Notes: generated by a model not told the origin, from the sequence alone. 64,000 bases of DNA from Pseudomonas sp. R84 (GCF_009834515.1 NZ_CP019426.1:6279501-6343500), one strand, 5' to 3'; counted from the first letter of the stretch, positions 1-11,017 are shown. Numbers and translations: made by a program.

Positions 1-1104
1 CTTCATGGTCACGATGGCCATGCGATAAGAGCAGCCTTCGGGCGGCAGGTAGAAGTCGGTGATTTCCGGGAACTGCTTCTGCAGGATCGGCACAAACACT
101 TCGTTCAGCGCCACGCCAAGGATCGCCGGCTCATCAGGCGGACGGCCGGTGTAGGTGCTGTGGTAGATCGGTTTGATCCGGTGGGTGATGCGCTCGACGG
201 TGAACACAGGGAAGCTGTCGACTTCGTTGTAGTAACCGGTGTGATCGCCGTACGGGCCTTCATCGGCCATTTCGCCCGGATGGATCACGCCTTCGAGGAT
301 GATCTCGGCAGTGGCCGGCACTTGCAGGTCGTTACCACGGCACTTGACCAGCTCGGTGCGATTGCCGCGCAAGAGCCCTGCGAAAGCGTATTCGGACAGG
401 CTGTCCGGTACTGGCGTCACCGCGCCGAGGATGGTCGCCGGGTCCGCGCCCAATGCAACGGACACCGGGAACGGCTGGCCCGGATGCTTCTCGCACCACT
501 CGCGGAAGTCGAGAGCGCCGCCACGATGGCTGAGCCAGCGCATGATCACCTTGTTGCGGCCGATCACTTGCTGACGGTAGATACCGAGGTTCTGGCGTTC
601 CTTGTTCGGGCCTTTGGTGACGGTCAGGCCCCAGGTGATCAGCGGGCCGACGTCGCCGGGCCAGCAGGTCTGCACCGGCAGCATCGCCAGATCGACATCG
701 TCGCCTTCGATGACCACTTCCTGGCACACCGCGTCTTTGACGACTTTCGGCGCCATCGAGATGATCTTGCGGAAGATCGGCAGCTTCGACCACGCGTCCT
801 TCAAGCCCTTCGGCGGCTCGGGTTCCTTGAGGAAGGCCAGCAGTTTGCCGATTTCGCGCAGCTCGCTGACCGACTCGGCGCCCATGCCCATGGCCACCCG
901 CTCTGGGGTGCCGAACAGGTTGCCGAGTACCGGGATGTCGTAGCCGGTGGGCTTTTCGAACAGCAACGCCGGGCCCTTGGCCCGCAGCGTGCGGTCGCAC
1001 ACCTCGGTCATTTCCAGCACCGGCGAGACGGGAATCTGGATGCGTTTCAACTCTCCGCGCTGCTCAAGCTGCTGCACGAAATCCCGAAGATCCTTGAATT
1101 TCAT
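1..1104 (-). CDS. ubiD: UbiD, 4-hydroxy-3-polyprenylbenzoate decarboxylase (3' end outside window)
   Basis: Prenylated-FMN-dependent decarboxylase of ubiquinone biosynthesis, acting on 4-hydroxy-3-polyprenylbenzoate in the cytoplasm. The visible part is the N-terminal 368 residues, beginning [20 protein letters not shown]. It includes the family segment [18 protein letters not shown] near residue 290 in the cofactor and active-site region. The family is about 490 residues, so roughly a quarter lies before base 1. The ATG at 1104 gives the standard UbiD N-terminus. Its neighbour rho, 2 kb away on the same strand, matches the usual Pseudomonas layout. Assignment is by recognition of conserved segments and context. 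Confidence 0.95.
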   Translation of the reverse strand, partial: MKFKDLRDFVQQLEQRGELKRIQIPVSPVLEMTEVCDRTLRAKGPALLFEKPTGYDIPVLGNLFGTPERVAMGMGAESVSELREIGKLLAFLKEPEPPKGLKDAWSKLPIFRKIISMAPKVVKDAVCQEVVIEGDDVDLAMLPVQTCWPGDVGPLITWGLTVTKGPNKERQNLGIYRQQVIGRNKVIMRWLSHRGGALDFREWCEKHPGQPFPVSVALGADPATILGAVTPVPDSLSEYAFAGLLRGNRTELVKCRGNDLQVPATAEIILEGVIHPGEMADEGPYGDHTGYYNEVDSFPVFTVERITHRIKPIYHSTYTGRPPDEPAILGVALNEVFVPILQKQFPEITDFYLPPEGCSYRMAIVTMK

Positions 1105-1143
1105 TGACGATGGCACCCTCAAAATAGGCGTACATCCTACCTG

Positions 1144-1173
1144 CTCTGACGGGCAAACAGCAGCCCGTCAGAG
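1144..1173 (-). terminator. Perfect 11-bp hairpin after the acyltransferase gene
   Basis: The arms CTCTGACGGGC (1144-1154) and GCCCGTCAGAG (1163-1173) are perfectly complementary with an 8-nt loop. It sits 12 bases past the acyltransferase stop and ahead of ubiD. There is no clear T-run after it, so it may be a transcript-stabilising hairpin rather than a true intrinsic terminator. Confidence 0.5.
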
Positions 1174-1184
1174 CCTGGCATCAT

Positions 1185-3146
1185 TCAATTGTCGCTGGTG
1201 CCCAGCATCAATGGCGCAAACAACGGGCTCAGTCTGGCGCTGCCAACGTCCGAAAGATGATCGGCATCCTTGTACTGCGAGTGGCCGTCGACATCGATAG
1301 CGCACAAGCCGTCCTTGCACATCAACGGCGTCGGATCGATGACATGAATGCCGGAATCAGCGGCGCTCATCGAGCCGAACAACGACGTGAAAAACTGCTG
1401 GCGAGCCAAGTGTTCGTTGAGCGGGCGACCGAGACCTTCTGCCGAACGGCCGATGCGCGCCAGACTGGTCAGACGGTCGATGAAGCTCTTGTGTTGCAGC
1501 GGCACTTCCTTGAACAGCCAGACTTGCACTCCCGCTTCACGCAGCTCGGCCACTTGCGCCTTGAGGGCGGCGGCCATGCGCTGCTCTGCCTGGCGTGGGT
1601 TGTCCTTGCGATCAAGCAGGAACTGTAGATCGCCATCGCCGTCTTCACGACCATAAACGTACAGGCTCCAGTTCGCCGCCAGCACCACGTCCTTGATCCC
1701 CAGACTCGTGACGCGGTCCATGTTGCGCTGGTTGAAGTCCTTGCACTGCGGGCGCAAGTGGTCATCGATGATCGGCGGGCACCCGGTCAAACTGTACAGC
1801 CACACCGGCTGCACGTTGCGTCCGGCATTGCCTTCGATGGCTGGCAACAACGCTGCGGCGTGACTGTCGCCCCAGAACATTTTGGTCGCCGTAATATGTT
1901 GATCACCGCCCACAAGGCAGGTCTTGGTCAGTGCCTTGTCCGTGCTCAAGTGCATGCACTTCGACTGCCCGGCGTTCCACTCGCGCGATTGCGCATATTC
2001 CAGCGCCTTGCCGGTCAGACGCTGCGGAACGCCGTCTGCCGAGCGAATCGCCGAGCCGGTGATCGCCAGCACGGTGATCGACACCAGACCGCCGACCAAC
2101 ACCGAGTTACGACTGGCGAATACACGTTTCTCACGAAACGGCAGCTCGATGTAACGCAGGCTCAGCCAGGCCAGCGCCAACGCAAGTGCCATCCAGCCGA
2201 GCGCCTCCAGCGGTTGGATGCCATCGATGGAGATCGCATTGGCGTACACGTAAACCGGCCAGTGCCACAGGTACAGCGAGTAGGACAGCAGGCCGATCCA
2301 AACCAGAACGCGGACACTCAACAACCGGCCCGCCCACGTTGGGCCCTGTGCGCCAGACCAGATCAGCGCCGTCGTGCCCAATACCGGCAGCAATGCTGCC
2401 CAGCCCGGGAACACCGTGGACTTGTCGAATGTGAACACCGCCACCAGCACCGCCGCCAGGCCGGCCAGGCCAACACACTGACGCAGCCACGGCCGCGCGA
2501 CATGCTTGGGCACGGGCATCACCGCCAGCATGGCCCCGCACAGCAGCTCCCACGCGCGGGTCGGCAACGAGAAAAAGGCAAACTCCGGACGGCGCTCGAT
2601 GTAGATGATGTTCAAGCCGAACGACACCAGCAGCACGGCAAACAACATCCAGCGCCAATGGCGGACATAGCGCATCAGCAACACCATCATCAACGGGAAG
2701 AAGATGTAGTACTGCTCTTCCACCGCCAGCGACCAGGTATGCAGCAGTGGTTTGAGCTCCGACGCCGGCGCAAAGTAGCCGTCTTCACGCATGAACAGGA
2801 TGTTGGAAATGAACAGCGACTGGTAACGAATCGTTCGCCCCAGTTCGGCAAGGTCCTTGGCCGTCAGCAGCAGCCAGCCCAATGCCAGCGTCACGATAAC
2901 CACGACGGTCAATGCCGGCAGGATACGCCGGGCACGACGGCCCCAGAAATCCAGAAAACTGAAACGCTGTGCGCTGATTTCGCGGAACAGAATCGAGGTG
3001 ATCAGAAAGCCGGAAATGACGAAGAACACATCAACGCCGACAAAACCGCCGCTGAATGTAGTGAATCCGAAATGAAACAGTACGACGGGAATAACCGCCA
3101 GTGCCCGTAATCCGTCGATATCACGGCGATTGCCAAACGTGTGCAT
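1185..3146 (-). CDS. Membrane O-acyltransferase with C-terminal SGNH domain (OafA/YrhL-like)
   Basis: This 653-residue protein probably O-acetylates a surface polysaccharide (LPS O-antigen or similar). Residues 1-350 are an acyltransferase-3 domain of about ten membrane segments. It carries the conserved start DGLRALAVIPVVLFHF (His25) and the SLAVEEQYY motif (139-147). Residues from about 395 form a periplasmic SGNH hydrolase-like domain with GDSH at 426-429 and a DADH motif near residue 630 that would supply the catalytic Asp and His. This fused architecture is typical of OafA-type enzymes, where the membrane part brings in the acyl group and the SGNH part transfers it. The substrate cannot be read from the sequence. 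It stands alone between rho and ubiD. Confidence 0.9.
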   Translation of the reverse strand: MHTFGNRRDIDGLRALAVIPVVLFHFGFTTFSGGFVGVDVFFVISGFLITSILFREISAQRFSFLDFWGRRARRILPALTVVVIVTLALGWLLLTAKDLAELGRTIRYQSLFISNILFMREDGYFAPASELKPLLHTWSLAVEEQYYIFFPLMMVLLMRYVRHWRWMLFAVLLVSFGLNIIYIERRPEFAFFSLPTRAWELLCGAMLAVMPVPKHVARPWLRQCVGLAGLAAVLVAVFTFDKSTVFPGWAALLPVLGTTALIWSGAQGPTWAGRLLSVRVLVWIGLLSYSLYLWHWPVYVYANAISIDGIQPLEALGWMALALALAWLSLRYIELPFREKRVFASRNSVLVGGLVSITVLAITGSAIRSADGVPQRLTGKALEYAQSREWNAGQSKCMHLSTDKALTKTCLVGGDQHITATKMFWGDSHAAALLPAIEGNAGRNVQPVWLYSLTGCPPIIDDHLRPQCKDFNQRNMDRVTSLGIKDVVLAANWSLYVYGREDGDGDLQFLLDRKDNPRQAEQRMAAALKAQVAELREAGVQVWLFKEVPLQHKSFIDRLTSLARIGRSAEGLGRPLNEHLARQQFFTSLFGSMSAADSGIHVIDPTPLMCKDGLCAIDVDGHSQYKDADHLSDVGSARLSPLFAPLMLGTSDN

Positions 3147-3238
3147 GAAAAAACCTTACCTGTTCTGGATACAAAATCCCTTGAAGGCGCGAAGTTATCA
3201 GCCGCGCAAACTTCAATCCAGATACAAATAATCCAAGG

Positions 3239-3272
3239 CAAAAAAAAGCGCCCTTTCGGGCGCTCCTTTTCA
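3239..3272 (-). terminator. Intrinsic terminator of rho
   Basis: A GC-rich stem GCGCCC/GGGCGC with a TTTC loop lies 14 bases past the rho stop. Read on the minus strand it is followed by a run of T (AAAAAAA on the plus strand). Confidence 0.85.
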
Positions 3273-3285
3273 AACGTGTTTCGTA

Positions 3286-4545
<1,260 letters not shown>

Positions 4546-4742
4546 ATAGGAATGACGTAATCATTTATGGAGGGGGGGAAATTAAGCTTTTGGCTTAATG
4601 AGGCCGCGCCGCAGAGAAGGCGACAGGATCGCGAACTAATTCGAAAAGGAGTGCGTCGGCGACGGCTAGCAGGGGGCAATGGAGAAACCAGTGCGGGGCC
4701 GAATGTACCACCTGAGTTTCGGAGCGTCTAGCCCTGAATACG

Positions 4743-4774
4743 CAAAAAGCCCCGCTAATTGCGGGGCTTTTTTT
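4743..4774 (-). terminator. Intrinsic terminator of trxA
   Basis: The stem AAGCCCCGC/GCGGGGCTT around TAATT has a long T-run on the plus-strand side and an A-run on the other. It starts 20 bases past the trxA stop and separates trxA from rho. Confidence 0.85.
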
Positions 4775-4794
4775 CAGGCACTTTACAGCGACGC

Positions 4795-5124
4795 TTAGAT
4801 GTTGGCGTCGAGGAAAGCCGCCAGTTGCGACTTCGACAGGGCGCCGACTTTGGTCGCTTCAACGTTGCCGTTCTTGAACAGCATCAGCGTCGGGATACCA
4901 CGCACGCCGTGCTTGGCCGGGGTTTCCTGGTTTTCGTCGATGTTCAGTTTGGCAACGGTCAGCTTGCCTTTGTAAGTCTCGGCAATCTCGTCCAGAACCG
5001 GAGCGATCATTTTGCAAGGACCGCACCATTCAGCCCAGTAATCGACCAGGACAGCGCCTTCGGCCTTGAGTACGTCGGCTTCGAAGCTAGCGTCGCTAAC
5101 GTGTTTGATAAGATCGCTGCTCAT
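4795..5124 (-). CDS. trxA: Thioredoxin 1
   Basis: Cytoplasmic dithiol-disulfide reductase that supplies electrons to ribonucleotide reductase, PAPS reductase and peptide methionine sulfoxide reductase. The 109 residues are full length. The active site AEWCGPCKM places the redox cysteines at 34 and 37, and the cis-proline loop RGIPTLMLF is present. The gene is monocistronic: a terminator follows and a GntR-type gene lies behind it. The trxA-rho arrangement is conserved across gammaproteobacteria. Confidence 0.98.
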   Translation of the reverse strand: MSSDLIKHVSDASFEADVLKAEGAVLVDYWAEWCGPCKMIAPVLDEIAETYKGKLTVAKLNIDENQETPAKHGVRGIPTLMLFKNGNVEATKVGALSKSQLAAFLDANI

Positions 5125-5244
5125 GGAATTCTCCAGGTTGTAAGCAAAAAAACGTGGCCCATCATAGCCGCCCTTCCCCTGTTCAGGAAGCCGCAGTTGA
5201 TTGAGTCTTGCTATGGCACTCGATGAGTTTGGGTATAGCTCAAG

Positions 5245-5952
5245 TCACGCCGTGGCGGGGGCGATGAAGGAAATTCCGGTGCGCAGTGCGGCGTTGCGCA
5301 CGTGTTCCTGCATGGCTTTTTGCGCCGCAGCGGACGCCCGGCGTGCGAGGGCCCGCAGAATCTTGCGGTGTTCCTGCCAGGTCTCCATGGCGCGCTCGGC
5401 GCGGATGAACGGTAGTTTCTGGCTTTCCAGGAACATCTCGGCGCTGGCCGTGAGGATGTTCAGCATCGCCTGATTGCCGCTGGCCAACAGTATGCGCCGG
5501 TGGAATTCGAAGTCGAGTTTCGCGGCGGCGTCGAAGTCGCCGGCCTTCAACTGGTCACGCATGGCCGCAACATTGTCTTCCAGCGCATCCAGATCGAACG
5601 TGCTCAAGGTCACCGCCGCCAGTCCCGCCGCAAAACCTTCCAGCGCATAGCGCAACTGAAAGATATCCAGCGGCGACGCCTGCGCTGCAAACGACCAACC
5701 CGGTGCATTTTCGCCGCGCGACAGCTCCACCGGCGACTGCACGAACACGCCTTTGCCCGGCTGAATACTGACCACGCCCAGCGCACTTAACGATGACAGT
5801 GCCTCGCGCAACGACGCCCGGCTGACGCCCAGTTGCAGCGCCAGATCCCGTTGCGACGGCAAGGCATCGCCCGCGCCGAAACCCTGCTCGGTGATCAGTT
5901 TGCGGATCGCTTGCAGCGCCACTTCGGGTACTGCACGGGAAATCGAATTCAT
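5245..5952 (-). CDS. GntR-family regulator, FadR/FCD subfamily
   Basis: A 235-residue DNA-binding repressor or activator. Residues about 10-75 form the winged helix-turn-helix (LPSQRDLALQLGVSRASLREALSSL, recognition helix around residue 45). Residues about 95-220 form the all-helical FCD ligand-binding domain. It is divergent from an amino acid ABC transporter operon across a 256-bp gap, so it most likely controls that operon in response to the transported compound or a breakdown product. That link is inferred from position only. The ligand is unknown. Confidence 0.88.
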   Translation of the reverse strand: MNSISRAVPEVALQAIRKLITEQGFGAGDALPSQRDLALQLGVSRASLREALSSLSALGVVSIQPGKGVFVQSPVELSRGENAPGWSFAAQASPLDIFQLRYALEGFAAGLAAVTLSTFDLDALEDNVAAMRDQLKAGDFDAAAKLDFEFHRRILLASGNQAMLNILTASAEMFLESQKLPFIRAERAMETWQEHRKILRALARRASAAAQKAMQEHVRNAALRTGISFIAPATA

Positions 5953-6087
5953 GGTTTTTCAGACGCGCCAGGCCAATGTGCGGCTAGTTGTAAAGCTATT
6001 CGCCGAGTCCGGCAAGTCGTGCCCCAGCGGGGTTCGATACTGCGGAGCGATGCGCGATAGCGGTGCGAAAAACAACCTGACTGTTCA

Positions 6088-6101
6088 GACCAGTAAGACC
6101 G
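6088..6101. promoter_or_regulatory. Candidate GntR/FCD operator in the divergent promoter region
   Basis: The bases GACCAGTAAGACCG read on the minus strand give CGGTCTTACTGGTC. This resembles the FadR/LldR-type pattern GGT-NNN-ACC, with mismatches in the right half. A looser inverted repeat TGTTC/GAACA (6082-6086 and 6101-6105) brackets it. The position, between a GntR gene and the operon it probably controls, is the main support. Confidence 0.3.
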
Positions 6102-6208
6102 AACAAACCCGCTGAAACCGCGGCCTGCCACGACGAAAGCCACGTATTGGCACGGCCCATGCTCTGTCCGAACGCAGAAATCACTTCCCGCCGATCCGGA
6201 GATTGTTC

Positions 6209-6994
6209 ATGACCAAGCGTTACAGCGCCCTCCTCGCCGCTCTGTTTTCCTCTCTGTTGCTCAGCCAGGCTCCCGCTCACGCCGATGGTCTCGACGACGT
6301 GGTCAAGCGCGGCACGCTGAAAGTCGCCGTGCCTCAGGACTTCCCGCCGTTCGGCTCGGTCGGCCCGGACATGAAGCCGCGCGGTCTGGACATCGACACG
6401 GCGAAACTGCTGGCCGATCAACTCAAGGTCAAACTCGAACTGACCCCGGTCAACAGCACCAACCGCATCCCGTTCCTCACCACTGGCAAAGTCGATCTGG
6501 TGATTTCCAGCCTCGGCAAAAACCCCGAGCGCGAGAAAGTCATCGACTTCTCCCGCGCCTATGCTCCGTTCTATCTCGCCGTGTTCGGCCCGCCAGACTC
6601 TGCGATCGCCAGCCTCGACGACCTCAAGGGCAAGACCATCAGCGTCACCCGCGGCGCCATCGAAGACATCGAACTGACCAAGGTCGCCCCCGAAGGCGTG
6701 ACCATCAAGCGCTTCGAAGACAACAACTCGACCATCGCCGCTTACCTCGCAGGGCAAGTTGACCTAATCGCCAGCGGCAACGTGGTGATGGTCGCAATCA
6801 GCGAAAAGAACCCGAAACGCGTTCCAGCCCTGAAAGTGAAGCTCAAGGATTCGCCGGTCTACGTCGGCGTGAACAAGAACGAAGCGGCGCTGCTGGCCAA
6901 GGTCAACGACATCCTGACCACCGCCAAGGCTGACGGCGCACTGGAAAAGAATTCGCAGACCTGGCTGAAAGAGCCACTGCCGGCCGATCTCTGA
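6209..6994 (+). CDS. Amino acid ABC transporter substrate-binding protein
   Basis: Periplasmic binding protein (261 residues) of the SBP_bac_3 family that delivers a polar amino acid or related compound to the membrane complex. A signal peptide (MTKRYSALLAALFSSLLLSQ, cleavage after APAHA) is followed by the typical opening of a GlnH/HisJ-type lobe (VVKRGTLKVAVPQDFPPFG) and the GLDIDTAKLLAD segment. The ATG at 6209 was preferred to an in-frame TTG at 6203 because GGAGA (6198-6202) is correctly spaced from it. It is the first gene of a four-gene operon. The ligand cannot be told from the sequence. Confidence 0.92.
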   Translation: MTKRYSALLAALFSSLLLSQAPAHADGLDDVVKRGTLKVAVPQDFPPFGSVGPDMKPRGLDIDTAKLLADQLKVKLELTPVNSTNRIPFLTTGKVDLVISSLGKNPEREKVIDFSRAYAPFYLAVFGPPDSAIASLDDLKGKTISVTRGAIEDIELTKVAPEGVTIKRFEDNNSTIAAYLAGQVDLIASGNVVMVAISEKNPKRVPALKVKLKDSPVYVGVNKNEAALLAKVNDILTTAKADGALEKNSQTWLKEPLPADL

Positions 6995-7015
6995 TCGACT
7001 GCGCGGGAGACCTTC

Positions 7016-7684
7016 ATGGCTTATCAGTTCGATTTCATGCCGGTGGTGGAAAACACCGACCTGTTGCTGCGCGGGGCGCTGTTCACCCTTGAGCTGACCG
7101 CCATCGGTGCGTTGCTCGGGGTCGGCGTCGGAATTGTCGGGGCGTTGGTGCGGGCGTGGAACATCCGCCCGTTCTCGGCAATCTTCGGCGTCTACGTCGA
7201 GTTGATCCGCAACACGCCGTTTCTGGTGCAGTTGTTCTTCATCTTCTTCGGTTTGCCGTCGCTTGGCGTGCAGATTTCCGAATGGCAAGCGGCGGTGCTG
7301 GCGATGGTGATCAACCTCGGCGCCTATTCGACCGAGATCATTCGCGCCGGCATTCAGGCGATTCCTCGCGGGCAACTGGAAGCCGCAGCGGCGCTGGCGA
7401 TGACGCGTTTCGAGGCGTTCCGTCATGTAGTTTTGCTGCCAGCGCTGGGCAAAGTCTGGCCGGCGCTGAGCAGCCAGATCATCATCGTCATGCTCGGCTC
7501 GGCGGTGTGTTCGCAGATCGCCACGGAAGAGCTGAGCTTCGTCGCCAACTTCATTCAATCGCGCAACTTCCGCGCCTTTGAAACCTACGCGCTGACCACG
7601 CTGATCTACCTGTGCATGGCGCTGCTGATTCGCCAGTTGCTCAATTGGATCGGTCGCCGCTACATCAGCAGGAGCCGCGCATGA
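7016..7684 (+). CDS. Amino acid ABC transporter permease (first)
   Basis: Inner-membrane permease of the HisM/GlnP type, 222 residues with about five membrane helices. The N-terminal signature for polar amino acid permeases (LLLRGALFTLELTAIGALLG) is present. The EAA loop, EAAAALAMTRFEAFRHVVLLP, contacts the ATPase. It follows the binding protein by 21 bases and overlaps the second permease by 4 bp (ATGA), so the two halves of the heterodimeric channel are translationally coupled. Confidence 0.92.
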   Translation: MAYQFDFMPVVENTDLLLRGALFTLELTAIGALLGVGVGIVGALVRAWNIRPFSAIFGVYVELIRNTPFLVQLFFIFFGLPSLGVQISEWQAAVLAMVINLGAYSTEIIRAGIQAIPRGQLEAAAALAMTRFEAFRHVVLLPALGKVWPALSSQIIIVMLGSAVCSQIATEELSFVANFIQSRNFRAFETYALTTLIYLCMALLIRQLLNWIGRRYISRSRA

Positions 7685-8331
7685 GCGATTTCACTTTCTG
7701 GGACATCCTGCGCAACCTGCTCGTCGGCCTGCAATGGACGCTGGCGCTGTCGCTGGTGGCGTTCATTGGCGGCGGGATCGTCGGCCTGCTGATATTGATC
7801 ATGCGCATTTCGAAAAACCCTGTGTCGAGCAGCATCGCCCGCACCTGGATTGAGCTGTTCCAGGGCACGCCACTGTTGATGCAGCTGTTTCTGGTGTTCT
7901 TCGGCGTGGCGCTGGCCGGGATCGAAATCTCGCCGTGGATGGCCGCAGCGATTGCTCTGACCTTGTTCACCAGCGCCTATCTGGCAGAGATCTGGCGTGG
8001 CTGCGTCGAGTCGATCGCCAACGGTCAGTGGGAAGCCTCGGCGAGTCTGGCGCTCAATCCACTGGAACAGCTGCGCTACGTGATCCTGCCGCAGGCGCTG
8101 CGCATTGCTGTGGCGCCGACCGTGGGCTTCTCTGTGCAAGTGGTCAAGGGCACCGCGGTGACCTCGATTATCGGTTTCACCGAGCTGACCAAGACTGGCG
8201 GCATGCTTGCCAACGCCACGTTTGAACCGTTCATGGTCTACGGCCTCGTCGCCCTCGGCTACTTCCTGCTCTGCTACCCCTTGTCCCTCAGTGCGCGCTA
8301 CCTGGAAAGGAGACTGCATGCCTCTGCTTAG
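7681..8331 (+). CDS. Amino acid ABC transporter permease (second)
   Basis: The second channel subunit, 216 residues, begins with an ATG that overlaps the stop of the first permease. The N-terminal segment LLVGLQWTLALSLVAFIGGG and the EAA-like loop EASASLALNPLEQLRYVILP mark it as HisQ/HisM family. It pairs with the upstream permease. The ATPase gene starts 14 bases before its end, which indicates continuous translational coupling through the operon. Confidence 0.92.
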   Translation: MSDFTFWDILRNLLVGLQWTLALSLVAFIGGGIVGLLILIMRISKNPVSSSIARTWIELFQGTPLLMQLFLVFFGVALAGIEISPWMAAAIALTLFTSAYLAEIWRGCVESIANGQWEASASLALNPLEQLRYVILPQALRIAVAPTVGFSVQVVKGTAVTSIIGFTELTKTGGMLANATFEPFMVYGLVALGYFLLCYPLSLSARYLERRLHASA

Positions 8332-9055
8332 AATTTCCGCCCTGCATAAATACTACGGCGATCACCACGTGCTCAAAGGCATCGACCTCAGCGTCGAGGA
8401 AGGTCAGGTGGTCGCGATCATCGGCCGCAGCGGCTCGGGCAAATCCACCTTGCTGCGTACGCTCAATGGTCTGGAGTCGATCAACGACGGCGTGATCGAA
8501 GTCGACGGCGAATACCTCGACGCCGCCCGCGCCGATCTGCGCAGCCTGCGGCAGAAGGTCGGCATGGTCTTTCAGCAGTTCAATCTGTTCCCGCACCTGA
8601 CCGTGGGCGAAAACGTCATGCTCGCGCCGCAAGTGGTGCAGAAAGTGCCAAAGGCCAAAGCGGCGGAGTTGGCGCGGGAGATGCTTGAGCGCGTGGGTCT
8701 TGGGGAAAAATTCGATGCCTTCCCCGATCGGTTGTCCGGCGGTCAGCAGCAGCGTGTGGCGATTGCCCGGGCATTAGCGATGTCGCCGAAGGTTTTGCTG
8801 TGCGACGAGATCACCTCGGCGCTCGACCCGGAACTGGTCAATGAAGTGCTCAGCGTCGTGCGGCAGCTGGCCAAGGACGGCATGACGCTGATCATGGTCA
8901 CCCACGAAATGCGCTTCGCCCGCGAGGTCGGCGACAAACTGGTGTTCATGCACCATGGCAAGGTGCATGAGGTGGGGGATCCGAAGGTGTTGTTTGCCAA
9001 TCCGCAGACGGCGGAACTGGCGAACTTTATTGGTACGGTGGAAGCGACAGCCTGA
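8318..9055 (+). CDS. Amino acid ABC transporter ATP-binding protein
   Basis: Cytoplasmic motor of the importer, 245 residues, GlnQ/HisP family. Visible motifs in order are Walker A GRSGSGKST (36-44), Q-loop FQQFNLFPHLTVGEN, signature LSGGQQQRVAIARAL, Walker B VLLCDEITSALDPE and the switch histidine in VTHEM. The ATG at 8318 has AAGGAGA just upstream and gives the standard N-terminus. An open frame continues 37 codons further upstream but lies inside the permease. It is the last gene of the operon, with a REP doublet directly after it. Confidence 0.95.
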   Translation: MPLLRISALHKYYGDHHVLKGIDLSVEEGQVVAIIGRSGSGKSTLLRTLNGLESINDGVIEVDGEYLDAARADLRSLRQKVGMVFQQFNLFPHLTVGENVMLAPQVVQKVPKAKAAELAREMLERVGLGEKFDAFPDRLSGGQQQRVAIARALAMSPKVLLCDEITSALDPELVNEVLSVVRQLAKDGMTLIMVTHEMRFAREVGDKLVFMHHGKVHEVGDPKVLFANPQTAELANFIGTVEATA

Positions 9056-9080
9056 AGATCTTCTGAAGCAGTGATGCCCT

Positions 9081-9145
9081 CTTCGCGAGCAAGCTCGCTC
9101 CCACATTGGAATGCGGTCACCTATGGGAGCGAGCCTGCTCGCGAA
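9081..9145. repeat. REP doublet
   Basis: Two inverted copies of the cttcgcgagcaagctcgctccc type (9081-9105 and 9123-9145) with an 18-bp centre. This is the REPIN layout common between genes in fluorescens-group pseudomonads. Confidence 0.9.
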
Positions 9146-9262
9146 TGGCCGCGCCGCGATCTCCAGACTTTCTGCGCTGAATCAACGGTTTGAACCATGC
9201 GCGTTGGCGCCAGCCTTTGATCGTGGCACGATGTCGGGGTTATCGACCGAGACCCCCTGATC

Positions 9263-10765
9263 ATGCCGCAATCCCAAGCCAAGAATCTGTCCCTGATCGC
9301 CGCAATCGACCTGGGCTCCAACAGCTTTCACATGGTCGTGGCCAAGGCCCAGAACGGCGAAATCCGCATTCTCGAACGTCTAGGCGAAAAGGTTCAGCTC
9401 GCCGCCGGCATCGACGATGAGCGCAAGCTCAACGAAGAATCGATGCAGCGCGGCCTCGATTGCCTCAAACGCTTTGCCCAACTGATCAACGGTATGCCGC
9501 TGGGCGCCGTACGCATCGTCGGCACCAACGCCCTGCGTGAAGCGCGCAACCGCCTCGAATTCATCCACCGCGCCGAAGAAATCCTCGGCCACCCGGTGGA
9601 AGTCATCTCTGGCCGTGAAGAGGCGCGTCTGATCTACCTCGGCGTGTCGCACACCCTTGCCGACACCCCCGGCAAACGCTTGGTCGCCGACATCGGCGGC
9701 GGCAGTACCGAATTCATCATTGGGCAACGCTTCGAGCCATTGTTGCGCGAAAGCCTGCAAATGGGCTGCGTCAGCTTCACCCAGCGCTACTTCAAGGACG
9801 GCAAGATCACCCCGGCCCGCTACGCCCAGGCGTACACGGCGGCGCGGCTGGAGATCATGAGCATCGAACACGCTCTGCACCGCCTGACCTGGGATGAAGC
9901 CATTGGCTCCTCGGGCACCATCCGCGCCATCGGTCTGGCGCTGAAAGCCGGCGGCCATGGCACCGGCGAGGTGAATGCCGAAGGTCTGGCCTGGCTCAAG
10001 CGTCGCCTGTTCAAGCTCGGTGACGTCGACAAGATCGATTTTGAAGGCATCAAGCCGGATCGCCGGACTATTTTCCCGGCAGGTCTGGCGATTCTCGAAG
10101 CGATTTTCGACGCCCTCGAACTGCAACGCATGGATCACTGTGACGGTGCGCTGCGTGAAGGCGTGCTCTACGACCTGCTCGGCCGTCATCACCATGAGGA
10201 CGTGCGCGAGCGCACCCTGACCTCGCTGATGGAGCGTTATCACGTCGACCTCGAACAAGCGGCGCGAGTTGAGCGCAAAGCCTTGCACGCGTTCGATCAA
10301 GTGGCTGTGGACTGGGAGCTGGATGACGGTATATGGCGCGAACTCCTCGGCTGGGCGGCGAAAGTGCACGAAGTCGGCCTCGATATTGCGCACTATCACT
10401 ACCACAAGCACGGCGCCTACTTGATCGAGCATTCGGACCTCGCCGGCTTTTCCCGCGAAGACCAGCAGATGCTCGCGTTGCTGGTGCGTGGCCATCGCCG
10501 CAATATTCCGAAAGACAAGTTTGCCGACTTCGGTGACGACGGTGACAAGCTGATTCGCCTGTGTGTGCTGCTGCGCTTTGCGATCCTGTTCCACCACATT
10601 CGTGGCACGCAGACGATGCCGCAGGTGGTGTTGCACGCGAAGGGCAACACCCTGGATGTGGAGTTCCCGGAGAACTGGCTGGATGAAAATCAGCTGACTC
10701 AGGCGGATTTCGGCCTTGAGGCAGATTGGCTGACGCGGGTGGGGATTGTGCTCACGGTCCACTGA
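9263..10765 (+). CDS. ppx: Exopolyphosphatase
   Basis: Releases orthophosphate from the ends of inorganic polyphosphate and belongs to the Ppx/GppA family of the ASKHA ATPase fold. At 500 residues it is full length. The phosphate-1 loop [15 protein letters not shown] (about 13-27) and phosphate-2 loop [12 protein letters not shown] (about 142-153) are visible, and the C-terminal half carries the HD-type helical domain ([18 protein letters not shown]). It is convergent with ppk across a terminator and a repeat element, so the polyphosphate-degrading and -forming genes are neighbours but not an operon. Confidence 0.96.
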   Translation: MPQSQAKNLSLIAAIDLGSNSFHMVVAKAQNGEIRILERLGEKVQLAAGIDDERKLNEESMQRGLDCLKRFAQLINGMPLGAVRIVGTNALREARNRLEFIHRAEEILGHPVEVISGREEARLIYLGVSHTLADTPGKRLVADIGGGSTEFIIGQRFEPLLRESLQMGCVSFTQRYFKDGKITPARYAQAYTAARLEIMSIEHALHRLTWDEAIGSSGTIRAIGLALKAGGHGTGEVNAEGLAWLKRRLFKLGDVDKIDFEGIKPDRRTIFPAGLAILEAIFDALELQRMDHCDGALREGVLYDLLGRHHHEDVRERTLTSLMERYHVDLEQAARVERKALHAFDQVAVDWELDDGIWRELLGWAAKVHEVGLDIAHYHYHKHGAYLIEHSDLAGFSREDQQMLALLVRGHRRNIPKDKFADFGDDGDKLIRLCVLLRFAILFHHIRGTQTMPQVVLHAKGNTLDVEFPENWLDENQLTQADFGLEADWLTRVGIVLTVH

Positions 10766-10780
10766 GCCTCGATTGGGCAT

Positions 10781-10812
10781 AAAAAAGGCGATCCTTCTGG
10801 ATCGCCTTTTTT
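10781..10812 (+). terminator. Intrinsic terminator of ppx
   Basis: The stem AAAAGGCGATCC/GGATCGCCTTTT around TTCT is followed by T-rich sequence, 16 bases past the ppx stop. Confidence 0.9.
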
Positions 10813-10856
10813 ATTGGGTGTTCGGCTGGGATTTAGTGGTGTGCGTGAGATCGATG

Positions 10857-11002
10857 CCCCTCACCCCAGCCCTCTCCCGAGGGAGAGGGAGCCGATCTCC
10901 GTTGGCTTCGAAGCCTGAGTTCGACTCGGTATTGCAAGTCGACGTAACCCTGATCACCCCGGTCAGTCCCCTCTCCCTCCGGGAGAGGGTTAGGGTGAGG
11001 GG
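10857..11002. repeat. Paired inverted repeat of the 'cctcaccc...ctctccc' family
   Basis: The left arm (10857-10890) and the right arm (10967-11002) are near-perfect reverse complements over about 33 bases, separated by 75 bp. Each arm is itself a hairpin (CTCTCCC-GA-GGGAGAG type). Repeats of this kind are scattered in many proteobacterial genomes. It sits between the convergent ppx and ppk ends and may be a small non-autonomous mobile repeat. Confidence 0.75.
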
Positions 11003-11017
11003 CTCTGGCTCTTGGCT

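Noticed and set aside
1758..3110. Long plus-strand open frame opposite the acyltransferase
   Set aside because: It is antisense to a gene with clear domains and has Gln/Arg-rich low-complexity composition typical of GC-skewed shadow frames.
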